Notes: generated by a model from the letters alone, not told the origin. A stretch of DNA of 64,000 nt from Pleurodeles waltl (GCF_031143425.1 NC_090438.1:777863138-777927137), one strand, 5' to 3'; shown: positions 10,271-23,429, counted from the first letter of the stretch. Numbers and translations are program-made.

Positions 10271-12006
10271 TGTTAGAAATAGGATCTCTAGCTGGCAGAG
10301 GTATGCACCCTTCTCCAAATAGGGACCACAATCCTAGTCAGTGCCTTAAATGAGAAAACAATAAGCAAACTTAAAAAACTTAGGAACGACAAATAAAAGA
10401 GAAACAATCCGACATGGTCCCTGTTAGAAATTGGGTCTCTAGTTGTCAGAGGTATACACCCTTGTCAACGTTGGGAGCACAATCCTAGTCAGGGTAAGTC
10501 ACAACACAATCCAAATTTTCCTGTACTCACCCCCTGGTAGCTTGACACAGAGCAGGCAGGCTTAACTTAGAAGGCAATGTGTAAAGTGTTTGTGCAATAA
10601 CTCATATAGTAACACGTTGCAAACACCATAAGAAGTACTCCACACCAGTTTAGGGATATAGATAATATTTATCTGAATAAAATAAGACCAAAATGACAAA
10701 AATCCAAGATGCACAAGTTAAGATATCACTTTTTAAAGGTTTACATGAGTCTCAATCCTTAAGAATCAGTGGTTGTATCCTTTTAAAATGCAGTACCTGG
10801 GATGCGCCAAAAATAAAATTGAAAAATAAGGTGCTGTGTCTGATTTTCCAGCACAGCACACACAATCCATCAATTCTTTCTACACTGCAAGGTGATGCGT
10901 CGATTTCCAGGAGCGCAGCCTTGGTTCTTCATTGCGATGCGGGGATATTTTGATGCCCAGGGACGATGCATTCAAAATCCTTGAGGCACTGGTAAGAAGG
11001 AGTAGGCGCTGCATTGATCCGGTAGGTGATGCAGTGATTTGTTAGCCACAAGGCAGGTGCTGCGTTGATTTCTGCAGGCACCGCATCGATTTTCCGTAGT
11101 ACAGGGATTTTCTTCTCTTTGGTGAAGTCTTTGTGGCCCTGAGACTTCACAATGGGAGGCAAGCTCAATCTAAGCTCTTGGAGAGCACTTGTGGAGAAAG
11201 CAGAGCCATTTCAGCAGAGTAGCAGGGCAACAAGCAGGGCAGCAGTCTTTCCAGCAAAGCCGTCCAGAGGAGTCCTTTGAACAGCCAGGCAGTCCCTCTG
11301 ACAGAGTTCAGTTGTAGATTTAGAAGTGTCCAATGTGGTGGGGTCAGAGACTTAGTATATATACCCAAAACTTCAAAGAGTGGTTTTGAAGTGCACAAGG
11401 TCCCCTTTCAGCTCAGCCCTGTCTGCCAGGCTACTCCTATCAGATCAGAATCTACCACTTAAAAGTATATAAGGACAGTTTTAATGCTGGCCTATGAGAG
11501 GAGCAGGCTTCACAGTAGTGAAAATGGCTTTGTGAGTTTTTCACTTCCAGGAAACGTGAAACACATAGTTACACGTCCTGCCTTTTACTTGCACTCTGGG
11601 TCATCTAGGGTCTATCTTAGGGGTGCCTTCTATGTAGAAAAAGGAGGAGTTTAAGGCTTGGCAAGTAGTTTTAAATGTCAAGTCGAAGTGGCAGTAAAAT
11701 TGCACACAGGCGCTGCAATGGCAGGCCTGAGACATGGGTGGCATAATCAGTGCTGCAGGCCCACAAATTGCATTTAATTTACTAGGGACTTACAGGTAAA
11801 TCAAATGTGCCAATTGGGTAGGAGGGAATGTTACCATGTTTTAGGGAGAGAGCACATGCACTTTAGCACTGGTTAGCGGTAGTAAAGTGGTAGCTCTAGT
11901 GGTAAAGTGACTAGAGTCATAAGGCCAACAAAAACAAGGTCAGAAAAAGAGGAGAAGGAAGACAAAAAGATTGGGGTGACCCTTCAGAGAGGGCCATTTT
12001 CCAACA
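10271..12006 (+). mobile_element. Probable solo LTR with a duplicated 5' end
   Basis: The segment opens with TGTTAGAAAT and closes with CCATTTTCCAACA at 12,006, the TG...CA form of an LTR with inverted tips (TGTTrGAAA / TTTCCAACA). The first about 70 bases (10,271-10,341) recur, diverged, at 10,422-10,492. Either the LTR starts at 10,422 and the first piece is a separate fragment, or the start was duplicated. Flanks GGCAC and GCCAC are only 4 of 5 identical, so the target duplication is not proven. No coding frame is present. Confidence 0.55.
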
Positions 12007-12400
12007 GCCACATACATTCACTAACAACTATTCTTTCACATTCTAACTCCTTCACACTGCCTTACACTGTCTCACACTCTTTCTCAATCACTCTGCCACT
12101 CTCACAGTCTCACTCAGTTCAGGTGTTCTCACATGTTCAGTCACTCAGTCACACTCACCTATTCTCACTCTGCATTGCTAACTCTTTCTCATACACCCAA
12201 TTGCCTGCACATGCTCATTCACTTGTGCTCACCCTCATTCACTCACTTGCATTCAGTCTTCCTCAGTGTCACTCTCATTCTATCATTCTAACTTTATCTC
12301 ACTTATTCTAACTCATTCTTACTGACTATTTCAGTGTCACTTATTGTAACTCTCCTTCACTCACACGGACACACAGACACACACACAAATGCACACAACA
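12007..12400. repeat. TCAC/TCATTC-rich low-complexity tract
   Basis: Pyrimidine-rich words (TCTCAC, TCACTC, CTCATTC) repeat irregularly and end in a short CA run near 12,365-12,400. The 134-residue Ser/His/Leu-rich plus-strand frame over it is a composition artefact. Confidence 0.8.
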
Positions 12401-13780
12401 TTTCAGAGAGGTTTGTCTCTTACCTTTTGCGCTCTGTTTTAAGCCACATCAGCTGCCTGTGCTGGGTACACCCTCAGGGCAGGAACACAGCTTCCTCCTG
12501 TCTCGATCACTGAAGCAGAAAACTGAAAGCTTCCATTTGTGCAGTGATGTGTCGGCTCTAGCTTTCAGTTTCTTACTTTTTCACCATGCCCTCCGTTTGA
12601 CCCCACTGTACCCTGTGACAGATGGGACAGTCTAGTGTGACAACTTCATTGACAGGTTGCCCCAGGCACTGCATGGCTTAAGCCTAAAGCACCCAGGACT
12701 ACAGGTACCAGCGGTACTGCACCATGTCACTAATGGTAAGACGCTGAGGTGTGGCAGGGCGCTGATGCCATTGCTGGGACTTTGCCAACTGTGGCAAGCC
12801 TGCCTGTTAGGGTCTACCTCTATAAAGGCCTATCATTTTTTTTTTCTCCAATAACCCCCTGAGGATGAAATGTCCTTATTTCATTTTGGTGCAGTTATGC
12901 TCTTTTTGGAACTATGGTGCCTAGGTGCCACTTGGGAACCATATATTTCAAGAAATTAGACTGCACAACAATAGCTAGATGCATCATTTTTTTAGTTCAC
13001 CAAAAGTGCTCTCCATACTACGCAACTTCATCAGGCAGCTGGACCTAATTTGGTACATGCCATAAAGTCGTCATTGGAATTAGAGTTGGGGGATATTGGA
13101 AAAGCCATTGAAGCCGTGGCAGTATTTTCAGGCTGAAATCTATTTTCCATTATTAAACCTTTAACTGTCATCTTTCATTCCATAGTTACTGTAAGCAAGG
13201 CTAGAACTTTTGGCATCCTTGTTCTCACAGGCACTAAGGTAGTTGGAAGCAAGTTATAATGGTGGATGGAAATGTGAGAACCTTTACTTGATTTGGGGGA
13301 ACTCAGTGTGACTGGATGGAGAAATGGGTATTTGTTGTTCATTTATTGTGGTGGGTGTGTGTGTGTGGGTGTGTGTGCAAGTGCAGCCTTCACTTCTTTT
13401 ACCATGTATTATATGTTCTGTGTGTAGGGTCGTGGCCTTTTTGCTCAAAAGAGAAATGTGCTCTTTGATACTCATGCTGTACAACCTCTGTGCATTTCAC
13501 TTAGGCTTTTAAAAACCATTTCAATATACAAAAAAGGATTGCCATTGTCAAATCATTTCATCACTAGTCTCTGACGTGCTGGACTCTGCCGTAAAACTCC
13601 TGAATCTGTGGATATATCCAAAACCAAAATTGTTTTCAGAGGTAGTACTGTGTTACAGTCATTTTGTTTAAACAGTATTGTGTAAGTAGAATTTGAATTT
13701 GTTTGTATGAGCCAGCAAAAGTGCTAGCGCATCAGACCGTATTTGATTTCTTATCTTTAATTTATAAGGGGATGTGTCAG
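12401..13780. other. Unassigned stretch with a GT microsatellite
   Basis: I see no gene. A GT/GGTGT run lies at about 13,350-13,385. The rest is unique-looking AT-rich sequence. Confidence 0.5.
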
Positions 13781-15042
13781 AGGTTTGATGGACCTTTTCA
13801 CTGCGCTTAGCGTAATTCCCACCATAAATCCCAAATCCAACACAAATACTCAACAATATAAATCACCAACAGTAAATACCTTTGAATTCAGACATTTGCA
13901 TGCACCATGACCCATTGGACCATGAATAACCACACCTTTTAGTAAAAGTGAGAAAGTTTATTTCCCTATATTAACAATGCTAATGTCACGGAAATTTATT
14001 TCAGAACCATCTGATACATATACAAGAACAACACTGGTTGACCAAATCTTCTAAAGAATCTCAATTGAACTAGTGCATTGACTACTATGCATTCGAGAGT
14101 CACAGTACAAATCAATAGCAATAAGAATTGCGAAATAGAAATAGCATACATTTAGGTTCAGCAACTGAGTAACATCAATATTTTTTAATGGCAACCTGTT
14201 AACATATCAGGATTTCCCTTACTAACCTTCTGATTAGAATAGCATGTTTGGGCTTCATGCAAAACAATTTAGTCAACATAAATTTGGAACAACTTCTAAC
14301 TATGGCTCTATCAAAATAGCGGTTGGTACCTAGAAACAAAGACAACTTACAACAAGTACAATAGCATTTTGTTATACCTCTTCTCATATGGATCGACAAG
14401 CCGCAATTATCTTCGTCAGTTGGAGATAATTTCGGTCAGCAACAGGCTACAAAAGGGCAATGGTTCCGAAACAGGGGCCTCTAAGCTATCTGAACCATCA
14501 GAAAGCAATGTCTAAGGCTTCAGCATTCAGCATCAGAAGTTTAAGCAATAAAGTTAAAGTAGAAATAAAGTCATCAAGAACTGTCCAACTCCTCAGACAG
14601 AATAAAATGAGCGCGAAAATGAGAATGATCACTTCTCCCCAGTGCAGTAGGGCTCGGTTAAACTTGTCTAAAGTACTTCCCATGGTGCCATTGGTCAAAG
14701 ACTCGTATGTTTACAATTAGTCCAGTAAGGACTTATTTCTAAATCTAAGATATAAGTGAATTGTCTTACACATGTCGATGATTTGCTCCTCTTCTCCTGT
14801 TCTCCCCGTCAGGCTCATCAGGGAACATTGTTCTATCCATCCGTATTCCAGTAAATGCATCCATTGCTAGCTCCTGAGAACATCGCTGTCTCACGCACTA
14901 AACTATACATTATTTAAATAACTAGTATAAGACTTTGTAGCAAGCAGTTCTCATGAGAAAGTTAAAGACTTCTGCTAACGACTTGGTCAACCCAGTGAAA
15001 ACAATATATGAATTAATTTATCTTTTCATACATTTCCCACAA
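13781..15042. mobile_element. Possible long LTR-like repeat
   Basis: This stretch ends in CATACATTTCCCACA and has the even, frame-poor composition of the long LTRs in the window. I cannot identify a matching left tip or a target duplication, so the borders are guesses. The short frames 14,199-14,720 on both strands overlap each other and show no domain. Confidence 0.3.
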
Positions 15043-17055
15043 AGTTGTTAAAAAAGCGCAGCTTAACAGGAGGCTGTGCAAACTAAGCCCAAACCTCGCT
15101 AACCTAAGGCCTACAACTAATAAAGCAAATACATAGTGCAAGTTCCCTAATACGTCACACTGCTACATTTTCTTAGTGTAAGTACTTTAATTAATATTAA
15201 TAAGCCTTTTCATAAAGATACTTCGTGATTAATGATGGCCACTCAAGTGGGGAGATTTTTCTAAGTTGCACATTATTTTTCTATGTTAAGTCAAATTCTA
15301 TGCAGATTCATAATTCAAAGTACATGATTATTTATTAGTAAAAGTTCAGCGTTAACAAAAGCACATACATTAGGGCTGAAGTCCCTTGGGCCCTGTATTT
15401 AATTTGATACACATGCCTCACAAAATGACCAGCAGAGACTTTTGTGGCTGACATCTTCCAAAACTAAAACTTTACAATTGCCACATGAGAAGCTAGTCAG
15501 GGCTGGCTTTAACACTGGCGCTGCCAGATGCGACAGTTTTTTGTGCCTGCCAATGACCTCCACAAATTCCCTCACTACCACTCTCCATAGGTGCCCCTCA
15601 TCGCTCTATAGACTCTGACACATTTTATTTTTTAACATCTACTCACAGTTAACTCACACTCAGTTTTGTGATCTTCATGGTACACATTCTTTGCCTCAGG
15701 CACAATATCCTTCAGTGCTACTTCATGATGAGTCAAAACTGACACTGGACAAAATTCTGATCTCTCACAAGCAGTAACATTTATCACCAGAGTTATCTTG
15801 ACATTGTTATTGTTGCCTGAAACTGCTGGATACACAAGGATGTTCAGGTGCTTTTAAACCCATATGTTATTTTTAAACATGGGGCCCTCCCACCAAAGTT
15901 AGCCTGGGGCACTGACACTAGTCATATTGGCAGAATAGTTTTTATCTAATAATAGCTGACTTCTTAACACAAGCTCTTCTCCCTCAAGTGTTGGGTTGGG
16001 AAAATTCTAGAATATTTGGTGGCTGAAACACTAGAGGTATACTTGCATTTGAAAACAAAAAAGACATAACAGCAACCACTAACACTTTTATCTCATCCTG
16101 AAAGAATTAAAGCATTCTTTTAAAATAAAAGCAAAACAACTTGAAAAAGAAAAAGGTTTTCTTCCTGTTTCATTGGCTTACAATTTGGACATATCTTAAG
16201 GATGGGCATATCTTTGCTACTCACAGAATATGTGGAGGAAGCATAATGAATAATAACTATTGCCTTTCTGTTATTCCTTTCTAAGTAATTATTGGGACAG
16301 CAGACTGAAGCTTGTATTCTAAAAACTATGCAGGCATTGGATTGACTTCTCAAAGCTCGCAATAATTTGTGCTTTAATTATCCATTTTACGATCATGAGG
16401 TAAATATCCTGTGTACACTATACTGAACCTCCAGTTTGTTCATAGTCACAAGATAGACCTAGAGGCAGTACATTCTCATTCAAGTAAGACCTCAGAGAAT
16501 GAAAAATGTCCTAGTTCAAATGAGGGAAAGTTTCAGTTGAATTAAGGACACAGTGGTGAGGATTATGCATTGCTTTCTTCACTTTTTTCTATACAGCAGT
16601 AACTTTCAAAGAACATTTTGATAAAGAAAAATAACATTATAAAACTACAACTCCCATTTTCCAATTGGTAATAGTTGTCGATAGCAACAGACCATGAATC
16701 AAGTTATAGTGTTAACCATAGATATATTCAAGACATCCTTTCCTGTTCCTCTTCTTCAGAAGTTAATCCTTGGAACCTGCCTTTGTTGTTCTTTTTGTCA
16801 TTATCTAGGGTACAAAAATCCACATTATCAGATTTTCTCCAACTCTTCCCTAGAGATTCATGTCAAATACAATTTTTATATCGTAAATTAGTCACTTGCA
16901 AGCAACGACAAGGCATACCATTTCCAGGAATTGAAAAACAACCATAAACGTAAAAGTCTCTTATCTTAACATGGAATAACTACCCTTAAACCCATAAAGT
17001 TGTGTGGGAAGGTCTGTAACAATGTCAGGACGGGAGGTAAGGATTATGTATGTTC
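15043..17055. other. Unassigned stretch
   Basis: No protein family, structural RNA or tandem repeat is recognisable. Short frames on both strands lack domain features. Confidence 0.45.
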
Positions 17056-17059
17056 AAAG

Positions 17060-17540
17060 CTTACTCACCACCAAAGCTGCTGCTTCCAAAATTGGCTTGA
17101 AATAAAGGTAGATTCCTAAGGTAGATTCTGATAACCAATCTGCAGCATTAATAATGTCTTCCAGTCTGCTACTTACCTGGATGGCCTTGAATGTCATGCC
17201 CCCCCCCTCATGGAGTGGGCACTGAACTTTCTTGCACCCATACCTGCTTCCATCATGATCATCTTACCCACCTGGCAATAGAAGAGCTTCCTCAATGCTA
17301 TGAGTAGCTGTCTCTCCCCGGCCAGTCTTACCGCTGCCGTCCGATCCTCATAGATCTTAATACACCTGACCACGCAAAGTTTGGGTGTGACTGTGAAAGC
17401 AGGATAGGATACCAACCTAGTACTCATCTTTATTCTCCTCAAGATCATAAAGGTTACTCCATTCAGACTACAAAGTCCAGCTGAGACATCCAATGGTCGC
17501 ACATCTGAGACCCTTCTACTAGGCCCGGGTGGTAAAATCC
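17060..17540 (-). pseudogene. DIRS-type tyrosine recombinase, C-terminal catalytic part
   Basis: The minus-strand frame (17,194-17,574) contains SRRVSDVRPLDVSAGLCSLN, then FMILRRIKMSTRLVSYPAF and PKLCVVRCIKIYEDRTAAVR, ending KFSAHSMRGGA. The next codons read AMTFKAI..RLEDIINAADW and STLGIYLYFKP down to about 17,060. This is the catalytic half of a DIRS/Ngaro-type tyrosine recombinase: the first Arg lies in RVSDVRPLD, the HxxR motif is HSMR, and a tyrosine nucleophile candidate lies in the STLGIYLYF block. The N-terminal recombinase domain and the rest of the element are absent, and the frame begins abruptly near 17,540 in unrelated sequence. In a live element it would integrate a circular cDNA. 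This is a dead fragment. Confidence 0.75.
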
Positions 17541-18560
17541 ACTCCACTTGCAGAGTTTGCAGAATTCGGGGCACTCTGCGCTACACAGAGTAACGTGGAG
17601 TTCTGAAATTTCCACCATCTGGCAAGTGGTGGAATCTTTTTACCATTAGGGCGTGCAAGCAAGTGGCACGATATTCTCAGAACACTAGCGAGCATGCACA
17701 AGACTTTGTGCCCACTTGTGCTTCAACTGGCCACAACACTCTTTTATAGTGCCTCGCATGATCGCGGATACACTCAAGCAGCTTCTCTGCTTGAGAAGCA
17801 GCTAAATCTATTTGAAAAGATGTTTTTAAGTGGATTTTCCACTCCAACGTACCGTTCAAGTTGTTTTTTAGTGTGAGAAGCCTTTTTCAACAGGAAGTGC
17901 TCCAGAGACTCCAACTTCCTGTTCCTGTCTAGCAAGCTCTATCCCGGTGCTTTGTCCATCTCCTGGTTACTTCTCACTTGGATTTCGATGTGGAAGAATC
18001 ACTCTCTTTGTCTGCTGAATACAGTACCTTGTTTTTGTAATATCACACAAGTAAGTTAAAAAACGATTGTACAAGGGTGTTGTTTATTTGCTTGGTGATG
18101 CAAAAGTATTTTTTTGTACTTTTATTTGATTTAAAAATTTCATTGTGGTGGGTGGCCTGGAGTTTATGTACTTATTTTTGTTGCATTTAATTTTTCATCT
18201 TTTGTAAAGGAAAAAAGTTGCACAGTTGAGTGCCTTTTTTCCATGTTTGTTACATTTGCAATGTTCATTTATTTTCTCATGTGGCCTAGTCTGCGAATGG
18301 GCCATCCAGCAAGTAGGGCCAGTACTAATCATCAGTGCAAGAAAGAACTGTTTCTGTGGTATATGTTGTTGTAATTGAAATATAATTTAGGACAGGGATG
18401 TGCTAAATTAAAAATGTTGGTTTTTGTTTGTATTTCATGTTTATTTTCTGCAAAAAGAGTATATGTGGAGTAATATTTGATGCCATAGGAGATGTGGGTT
18501 GTACAATGTTTATAGCTCAGTTAATTTTCAAATTTGGCATTGCTGAATTAATGGTAGTAG
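17541..18560. other. Unassigned stretch, T-rich on the right
   Basis: Nothing recognisable beyond oligo-T runs and a small GTGTGAGTGTG tract near 18,585. Confidence 0.45.
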
Positions 18561-18599
18561 TCTTACCATGCCTCCTTTGTCAGTGAGTGTGTGTGAGTG

Positions 18600-18940
18600 T
18601 GTTTGCCATAGGCCATCATTTTCTTTGCTCTCCATGCCATTTGGCCAGGGGACATTTTGTGTAGTCTGTGTCCATAGGTTCTTTGTTTTCCATGCCTCCT
18701 TACTTTTTGGTTTACATTGTAGGTGATGGCCATTTTATGCAGTCAGCCAGTGTGCTTTTGCCATAGGCTTCCACGAATTCTTTGTTCTCCATGCCTCTTT
18801 TGCTCGATGTTGTTGTTTGACCATGTGGCCGGCGGCCATTTTGTGCAGCCAGCCAGTCAGTGTGCTTTTTGCCATGGGCTTGCATGTGTTCTTTGCTTTC
18901 CATGCCTCCTTGCTTGCTGTTGTTATATTGTGTATTCCTG
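18600..18940. repeat. Tandem repeat, about 105-bp unit, three to four copies
   Basis: The unit contains TTTGCCATrGGCTT, TTCTTTGyTyTCCATGCCTC and GGCCATTTTGTGCAGCCAGC. The word CCATGCCTC falls near 18,690, 18,790 and 18,899 (spacing 100 and 109), with a more diverged copy near 18,632. The two open minus-strand frames here are repeat translation. Confidence 0.75.
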
Positions 18941-19019
18941 ATAGGATAGTATAAAATACAAGCATAAAAACCAGGGTTAACCATAAAGGGGGGAACCAAT
19001 ATAACTTTCATGGTTGGAA

Positions 19020-19607
19020 CTTAATCAACTAAGCAGTAGATGGAGGGAAGTTTGGGCTTTAAGGGGAAGTGCATTTCAACAGGGTTGCCTGAGGGCAATA
19101 TGACGGTGCCACAAGAGGCTCCTATGTCTGGAAGAGATGGAGGGCTCTTTTTGAGGTGGGGCACAAAAAGAGAGGAAGTCCCCTCAAAAGGTAGTGCACT
19201 AGATGACCCCATATATATTCAAAGTTTTACCTAGAGTCAGCCATAACATCAGTCAGTCACTCCATTGTAAGTGCATGCCATAGGCACGCATGAATAATGG
19301 TGCTTTGGGTTTTTTCCATGCTGATGCTAGAGTCATCTTAGCGGTGCCCAGGCACAGTTAGAGGATCAATCAGTCCCCCTGCATTTGGTTTAAGGGACCG
19401 ATCCCTGAGACCCAAGTGAACATTTTCTAGGGTTGAAGGAACAGGATAGCCCAATATATCCTTTATCTGTGCGAGGATCTCCTCCGAGTACGGTTGAATA
19501 GAGGGGCAGTCCCACCAGATATGATAGAAATCTCCCAGGTACTCACATCCCCTCCAACATCTGTCGGTCATGTTAGGGATTTTTTTCCAGAGTTTTGTGG
19601 GATACAT
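19020..19607 (-). pseudogene. L1-like LINE ORF2 C-terminus and 3' end
   Basis: Minus frame 19,338-19,607 carries CWRGCEYLGDFYHIWWDC, a C-x3-C-x7-H-x4-C zinc-knuckle-like motif that marks the C-terminus of L1/Tx1-group ORF2 proteins. It is followed by the hydrophobic tail and a stop at 19,338. The sequence below 19,338 is probably 3' UTR, but I find no clear poly-A, so the true end is uncertain. It continues the RT and endonuclease pieces up to 22,709. Confidence 0.8.
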
Positions 19608-20739
19608 GTACCAGTCATAGATAATTTGTAATGGGCTTCACGTAATCCCAGTGAATGATTAAATCTGTTGATATCATGCCATAGGTTATGCCATTGTCGT
19701 GCCTCAATTGTGATCCCCAGCCTTTGTTCCTCGAATGTAACATATCATGAGGTCGGGGTGAGTGAGGTAGATCTCAAGCGAGAGTAAAGAAAGGAGATGC
19801 ATCCCCTGGTAGTTCTGGCTTTTTGCACAAATTGCTCAACGGGTAGGGTGTCTCTAGTGCAGCCTGTCTTACATCAGGTTGGAGAACCCAGTGTTTTAGT
19901 TGGGCGTAATGAAACACTTCTGAACAGGTAAATTAAAGTTGCAACAGTAATTCTCAAATGATAAGGCATCCCACCCATGGGACAGGCCTGAAATGGAAAG
20001 TCATCCCCCCTCATTCCACTTATCAAAGGGACCTGCAGCTGAGCAGGAAGGAAAGCTGGATTGAAATGAATAGATGTATATGGGGAGGGGAAAGTTGTGA
20101 GCTCATTGGTCTTGGTAACTATGTCCCAGATCTTCTATGTGGTAGCTATGGGAGTGCTTAGGTAAGCATTGCATGGCCAGTCAGCTTTAGGCTTCCAGAG
20201 GATGTCCCAAATGTTTCTGCCCACTACTGCCCAGTCCATGTAGAGCCAGTGTTTGTCCAATTCCCTGACAGACCATTCAGATATGACTCAAAGCTGGGCC
20301 GCTTTATAATAGAGTGAGAAGTCTGGTAAGCCCAGGCCCCCCCTTTTCTTTTGGAAGTGTCAAGAGGTGGTACACTAGTCTGGGCCTCCAGTTCTTTCAT
20401 ATAAAATTTGTGATCAGGGAATGTAGGTTAGTGAAAAATTCCCAGTCTACCTCAATCGGGAGTCCCTGGAACAGGTATAATATACGGTTACTACGACCCA
20501 GCCAGGTTAAGTATACTGGCGCCTATCGTTTCAAGTCTAGTTTAAGTTGTCGCAACAGAGTGGGGTAGTTGACCTTATACAGGTCAGTCACCTCAGACGT
20601 GAGTGTTATTGCTAGATACGTAGTGTCCTTCTTTGCTAACTGGTAGAGGAAGATACATGCCAAGTCCTCAGTTTCTGTAGAGGAGACTGTCAAATTAAGC
20701 ATGTAGGATTTATGAAGGTTAATACAAAAAACGGCTACC

Positions 20740-21760
20740 AATTCATAATGATGGAGTTTGACTTGTAGAGCCTGCAGAGAGGCCCAGGGGAGGTGTGGGA
20801 AAGAAAAATTTCATCAGCAAATGATGAAAGTTTATGTTTATCGGGCCCAAAGGTGTCTTCCTCAGAATAGAGGGAGTAGCTGTTATTCTTGCCACCAAAG
20901 GTTCAATGCTGGGGGCAAACAGTAAAGAGGAAAGGGGGTCATCCCTGTTGCGTGCCCCGAGTAAGAGTAAAAAAATCAGATGCAATCCCGTCCACCAGAA
21001 CACCAGAGAAGGGCAACTATAGTTAGCCTGTATCATAGCAATAAAGCAATCGTTGAACGTGAACCGACGCAGTGTGTGAGATGGAAAGGTCCAGTTCACC
21101 CTATCAAATGCCTTCTTGGCGTCCAACTTCAGTAGGATCTCCAGGATAGATTTCTTAGCTGTTTTCTCTATCAAGTGGATGGCTCACCATAGGTTGTCAT
21201 GAGTTTGGTGCCCTGAGATGAAGCCAGACTTATCTGGATGAGTCATATCTGGCATTATATTCTTCATTCTGTGAGCCGGAATTTTAGCTTACAGTTTCGC
21301 GTCGAGATTGAGGAGGATTATTGGACTGTATGAAGCACAAGAGTCTGGGTTTTTCCCGGTCTCAGGATAACTAAAATTAGGGCTTTTCCCATCAAAGGGG
21401 TGACAGCCTAGGAGTCTGCTATATGGTTTAAGAGTTCTGTCAGGTGAGAAACTGAATCCGTGCTGAAGGTTCTATAAAAATGTGCATTGAAGCCGTCGGG
21501 TCAGGGCCTTTAAGAAGTTTAAGAATCGCTATAGCATGCTGAACCTCTTCTGATGTAATGGGCGAGCTTAAGGCTTCATTAAGGGTCAGAGAGACTTGCA
21601 GAAGATTGATGTCAGCTAGGTAGGCCAGCTGCTCTCTGTCGTCTTTGAAGTCAGAGGTGTAAAGTGTTTTATAGAAATCTTGAAATGCCTGGGCCTTCCC
21701 CTCCTCTGTATACTGCAGCACTCCTGCTCAATATAAGATTTCTCTTGTTTACTACATAGT
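20740..21760 (-). pseudogene. L1-like LINE reverse transcriptase (inactive)
   Basis: The minus-strand frames give an L1/Tx1-type RT. From N to C: an LTLNEALSSPITSEEVQHAI block with KLLKGPDP (21,440-21,721), then LLKLDAKKAFDRVNW (20,743-21,174), DDPLSSLLFAPSIEPLVARI and HKLSSFADEIFL near 20,800-20,830. The catalytic palm motif F/YADD reads FADE here, so one metal-binding Asp is lost as well as the frames being shifted. Residues around GCPLSPLLF are degraded to DDPLSSLLF. The piece sits in the order expected between the endonuclease (22.4 kb) and the C-terminus (19.4 kb). A full-length protein would nick DNA and prime reverse transcription in the nucleus. This copy cannot. Confidence 0.88.
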
Positions 21761-22709
21761 TGCCTCACTAACATAGAGCCCATCTTTTTGCCTTTCTCAT
21801 AAGTGGTTTGTTTGAGCGGCAAAAGAGAGAGTTCGGCTCTGCTAGCTTACATTGCTTTAACTTTCCCCCAGAGGGCCGTGACTTTTTTCTGTAGGCTAAG
21901 GGTGGGTGTAGCTTTGTGGATCTTTTTGGTTTTCAAGAGTTCAGCTTCAAGCATCTCTCTCCCCCGATCTCTGCCCGGTTAGTCTAGTCATCAATATACA
22001 TTTTCCCCTAATGATGGCCTTAAAGGCGTCCCAAGTTAGCGAAGTATCAGTGTCTCCCTTCTTATTTAGCTGAAAAAATTCTCTAATTGCATTACGAAGT
22101 TCCGTAAGAAACAAGGGGTCCCGCGAAAGTATGTTAAGGAAGTACCATCTGCGATAAAATGACTGTGAGGTGCGCCAGTCAAGGACAAGTTCTAAGGATG
22201 CATGGTCCAAGATGGTGATCGCATGAATAGTAGCTGTCAGAATTGAGTGTTCTATTTGTTGGCTTATGAACATGTGATCTAGTCAGGAGTGGGTTCTGTG
22301 GGTGTGAGAGATGAAGGTATAGTCTGGCACATCAGCATTCATTACTCTCCAGGTGTCTACCAGGCTAAACCGATGTAGGGCTGTTTTTAATGGCTTTAGG
22401 GGACAGACCAGCAGGAGATCTGTGTGGATGTGGGCTGTCCAGGATGGGATCCCATATTAAGTTGAAGTCTCCCTGCGATCTAATAGCATCCTCTGCAAAG
22501 CCACCCAACGAGGAGAGGGAAGAGCGGAGAAACTCCGCCTGACCGGTATTCATGGCATAGACTGTGGCAATGGTGCAGAGGCAACCATCAATAAGCCCCT
22601 TAACCATCAATAGTCTCCCTTCCTTATCCAATTTGCTACTGATGAAGTGGAAGTTGACTGTGGAGTGGAAAAGGAGTGTTGCTCCAATGTGTTTCATGTT
22701 TGCAGTCAT
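21761..22709 (-). pseudogene. L1-like LINE endonuclease and linker, 5'-truncated
   Basis: Minus frame 22,365-22,709 contains RSQGDFNLIWDPILD, the GDFNxxxDxxxD signature of the APE endonuclease of L1-type LINEs. It is preceded by a beta-strand pattern (KEGRLLMVKGLIDG, IATVYAMNTGQ). Frame 21,947-22,273 carries the linker to the RT (SFYRRWYFLNILSRDPLF, FFQLNKKGDTDTSLTWDAFK). Sequence recognisable as LINE stops at about 22,709, next to a T-rich tract. The N-terminal part of the endonuclease and ORF1 are missing, as expected of a 5'-truncated insertion. Several stops and frame changes are present. Confidence 0.82.
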
Positions 22710-22719
22710 TTTTATATAT

Positions 22720-22930
22720 ACTATATATATATATTTTTTTTTAATTTTCTTTTTTTGTTATTCTAATTTTGTTATTTAATTTGTTTATTCAAATTTTTTA
22801 CTTACATTTTTTATTTTTGTTTTTTCTATCATATTTTTTTTTTCCCAATTCTATTTTTTTAATTTTCATTTCTTGTTTAATTTAGCTTTTTGCATTGTTT
22901 TCAATTCTTTTTATTTGCATTTTGCCTCGA
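22720..22930. repeat. T-rich low-complexity tract
   Basis: About 200 bases made mostly of T runs broken by single A, G or C. It abuts the LINE and may derive from a decayed poly-A/T tract. Confidence 0.7.
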
Positions 22931-23429
22931 TCCACCACCCCCTAACTGCCATGGGTGCACAGCAGCATACATTTTTTTTTATGTAGAGTTCCATTTCCTG
23001 CCAGACCTCTGCCTGCCATAGAATAGGTGCACATGCAGCAGAATCATTCATTTTCAATGGTTATTTCAGTTCCCCCGGACCACCTTGCAAGCGTTCATTT
23101 TTATAAGGATTATTCCATTTAAATATGCACCTCCCTGACTGCCACAGGTGTCTCCTTTAGAAGATGCACAGAACTATATCTGTATGTTGTGTTAGCCTGA
23201 TTGTAAATTAAATGTTATGTTATGGTAGTGTGGTTGACTTTAAAATGGTTGGATACATTGCTGTTAATTATCGGTAATGTGGTTGACTTTACAATGGTTC
23301 GATACATTATTGTTAATTATCACCTGAGTAGCCAACCACACTAAATTATATTGCCTTTGTCTGTACTAATTCAAACTGCAAAAATGTCACATTTCATCAA
23401 ATGTTTTTCTTGCTTGTTTGCTTCTAGGT

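Noticed and set aside
11907..12311. 134-residue Ser/Leu/His-rich plus-strand frame
   Set aside because: It lies on the TCAC-rich low-complexity tract and is explained by composition.
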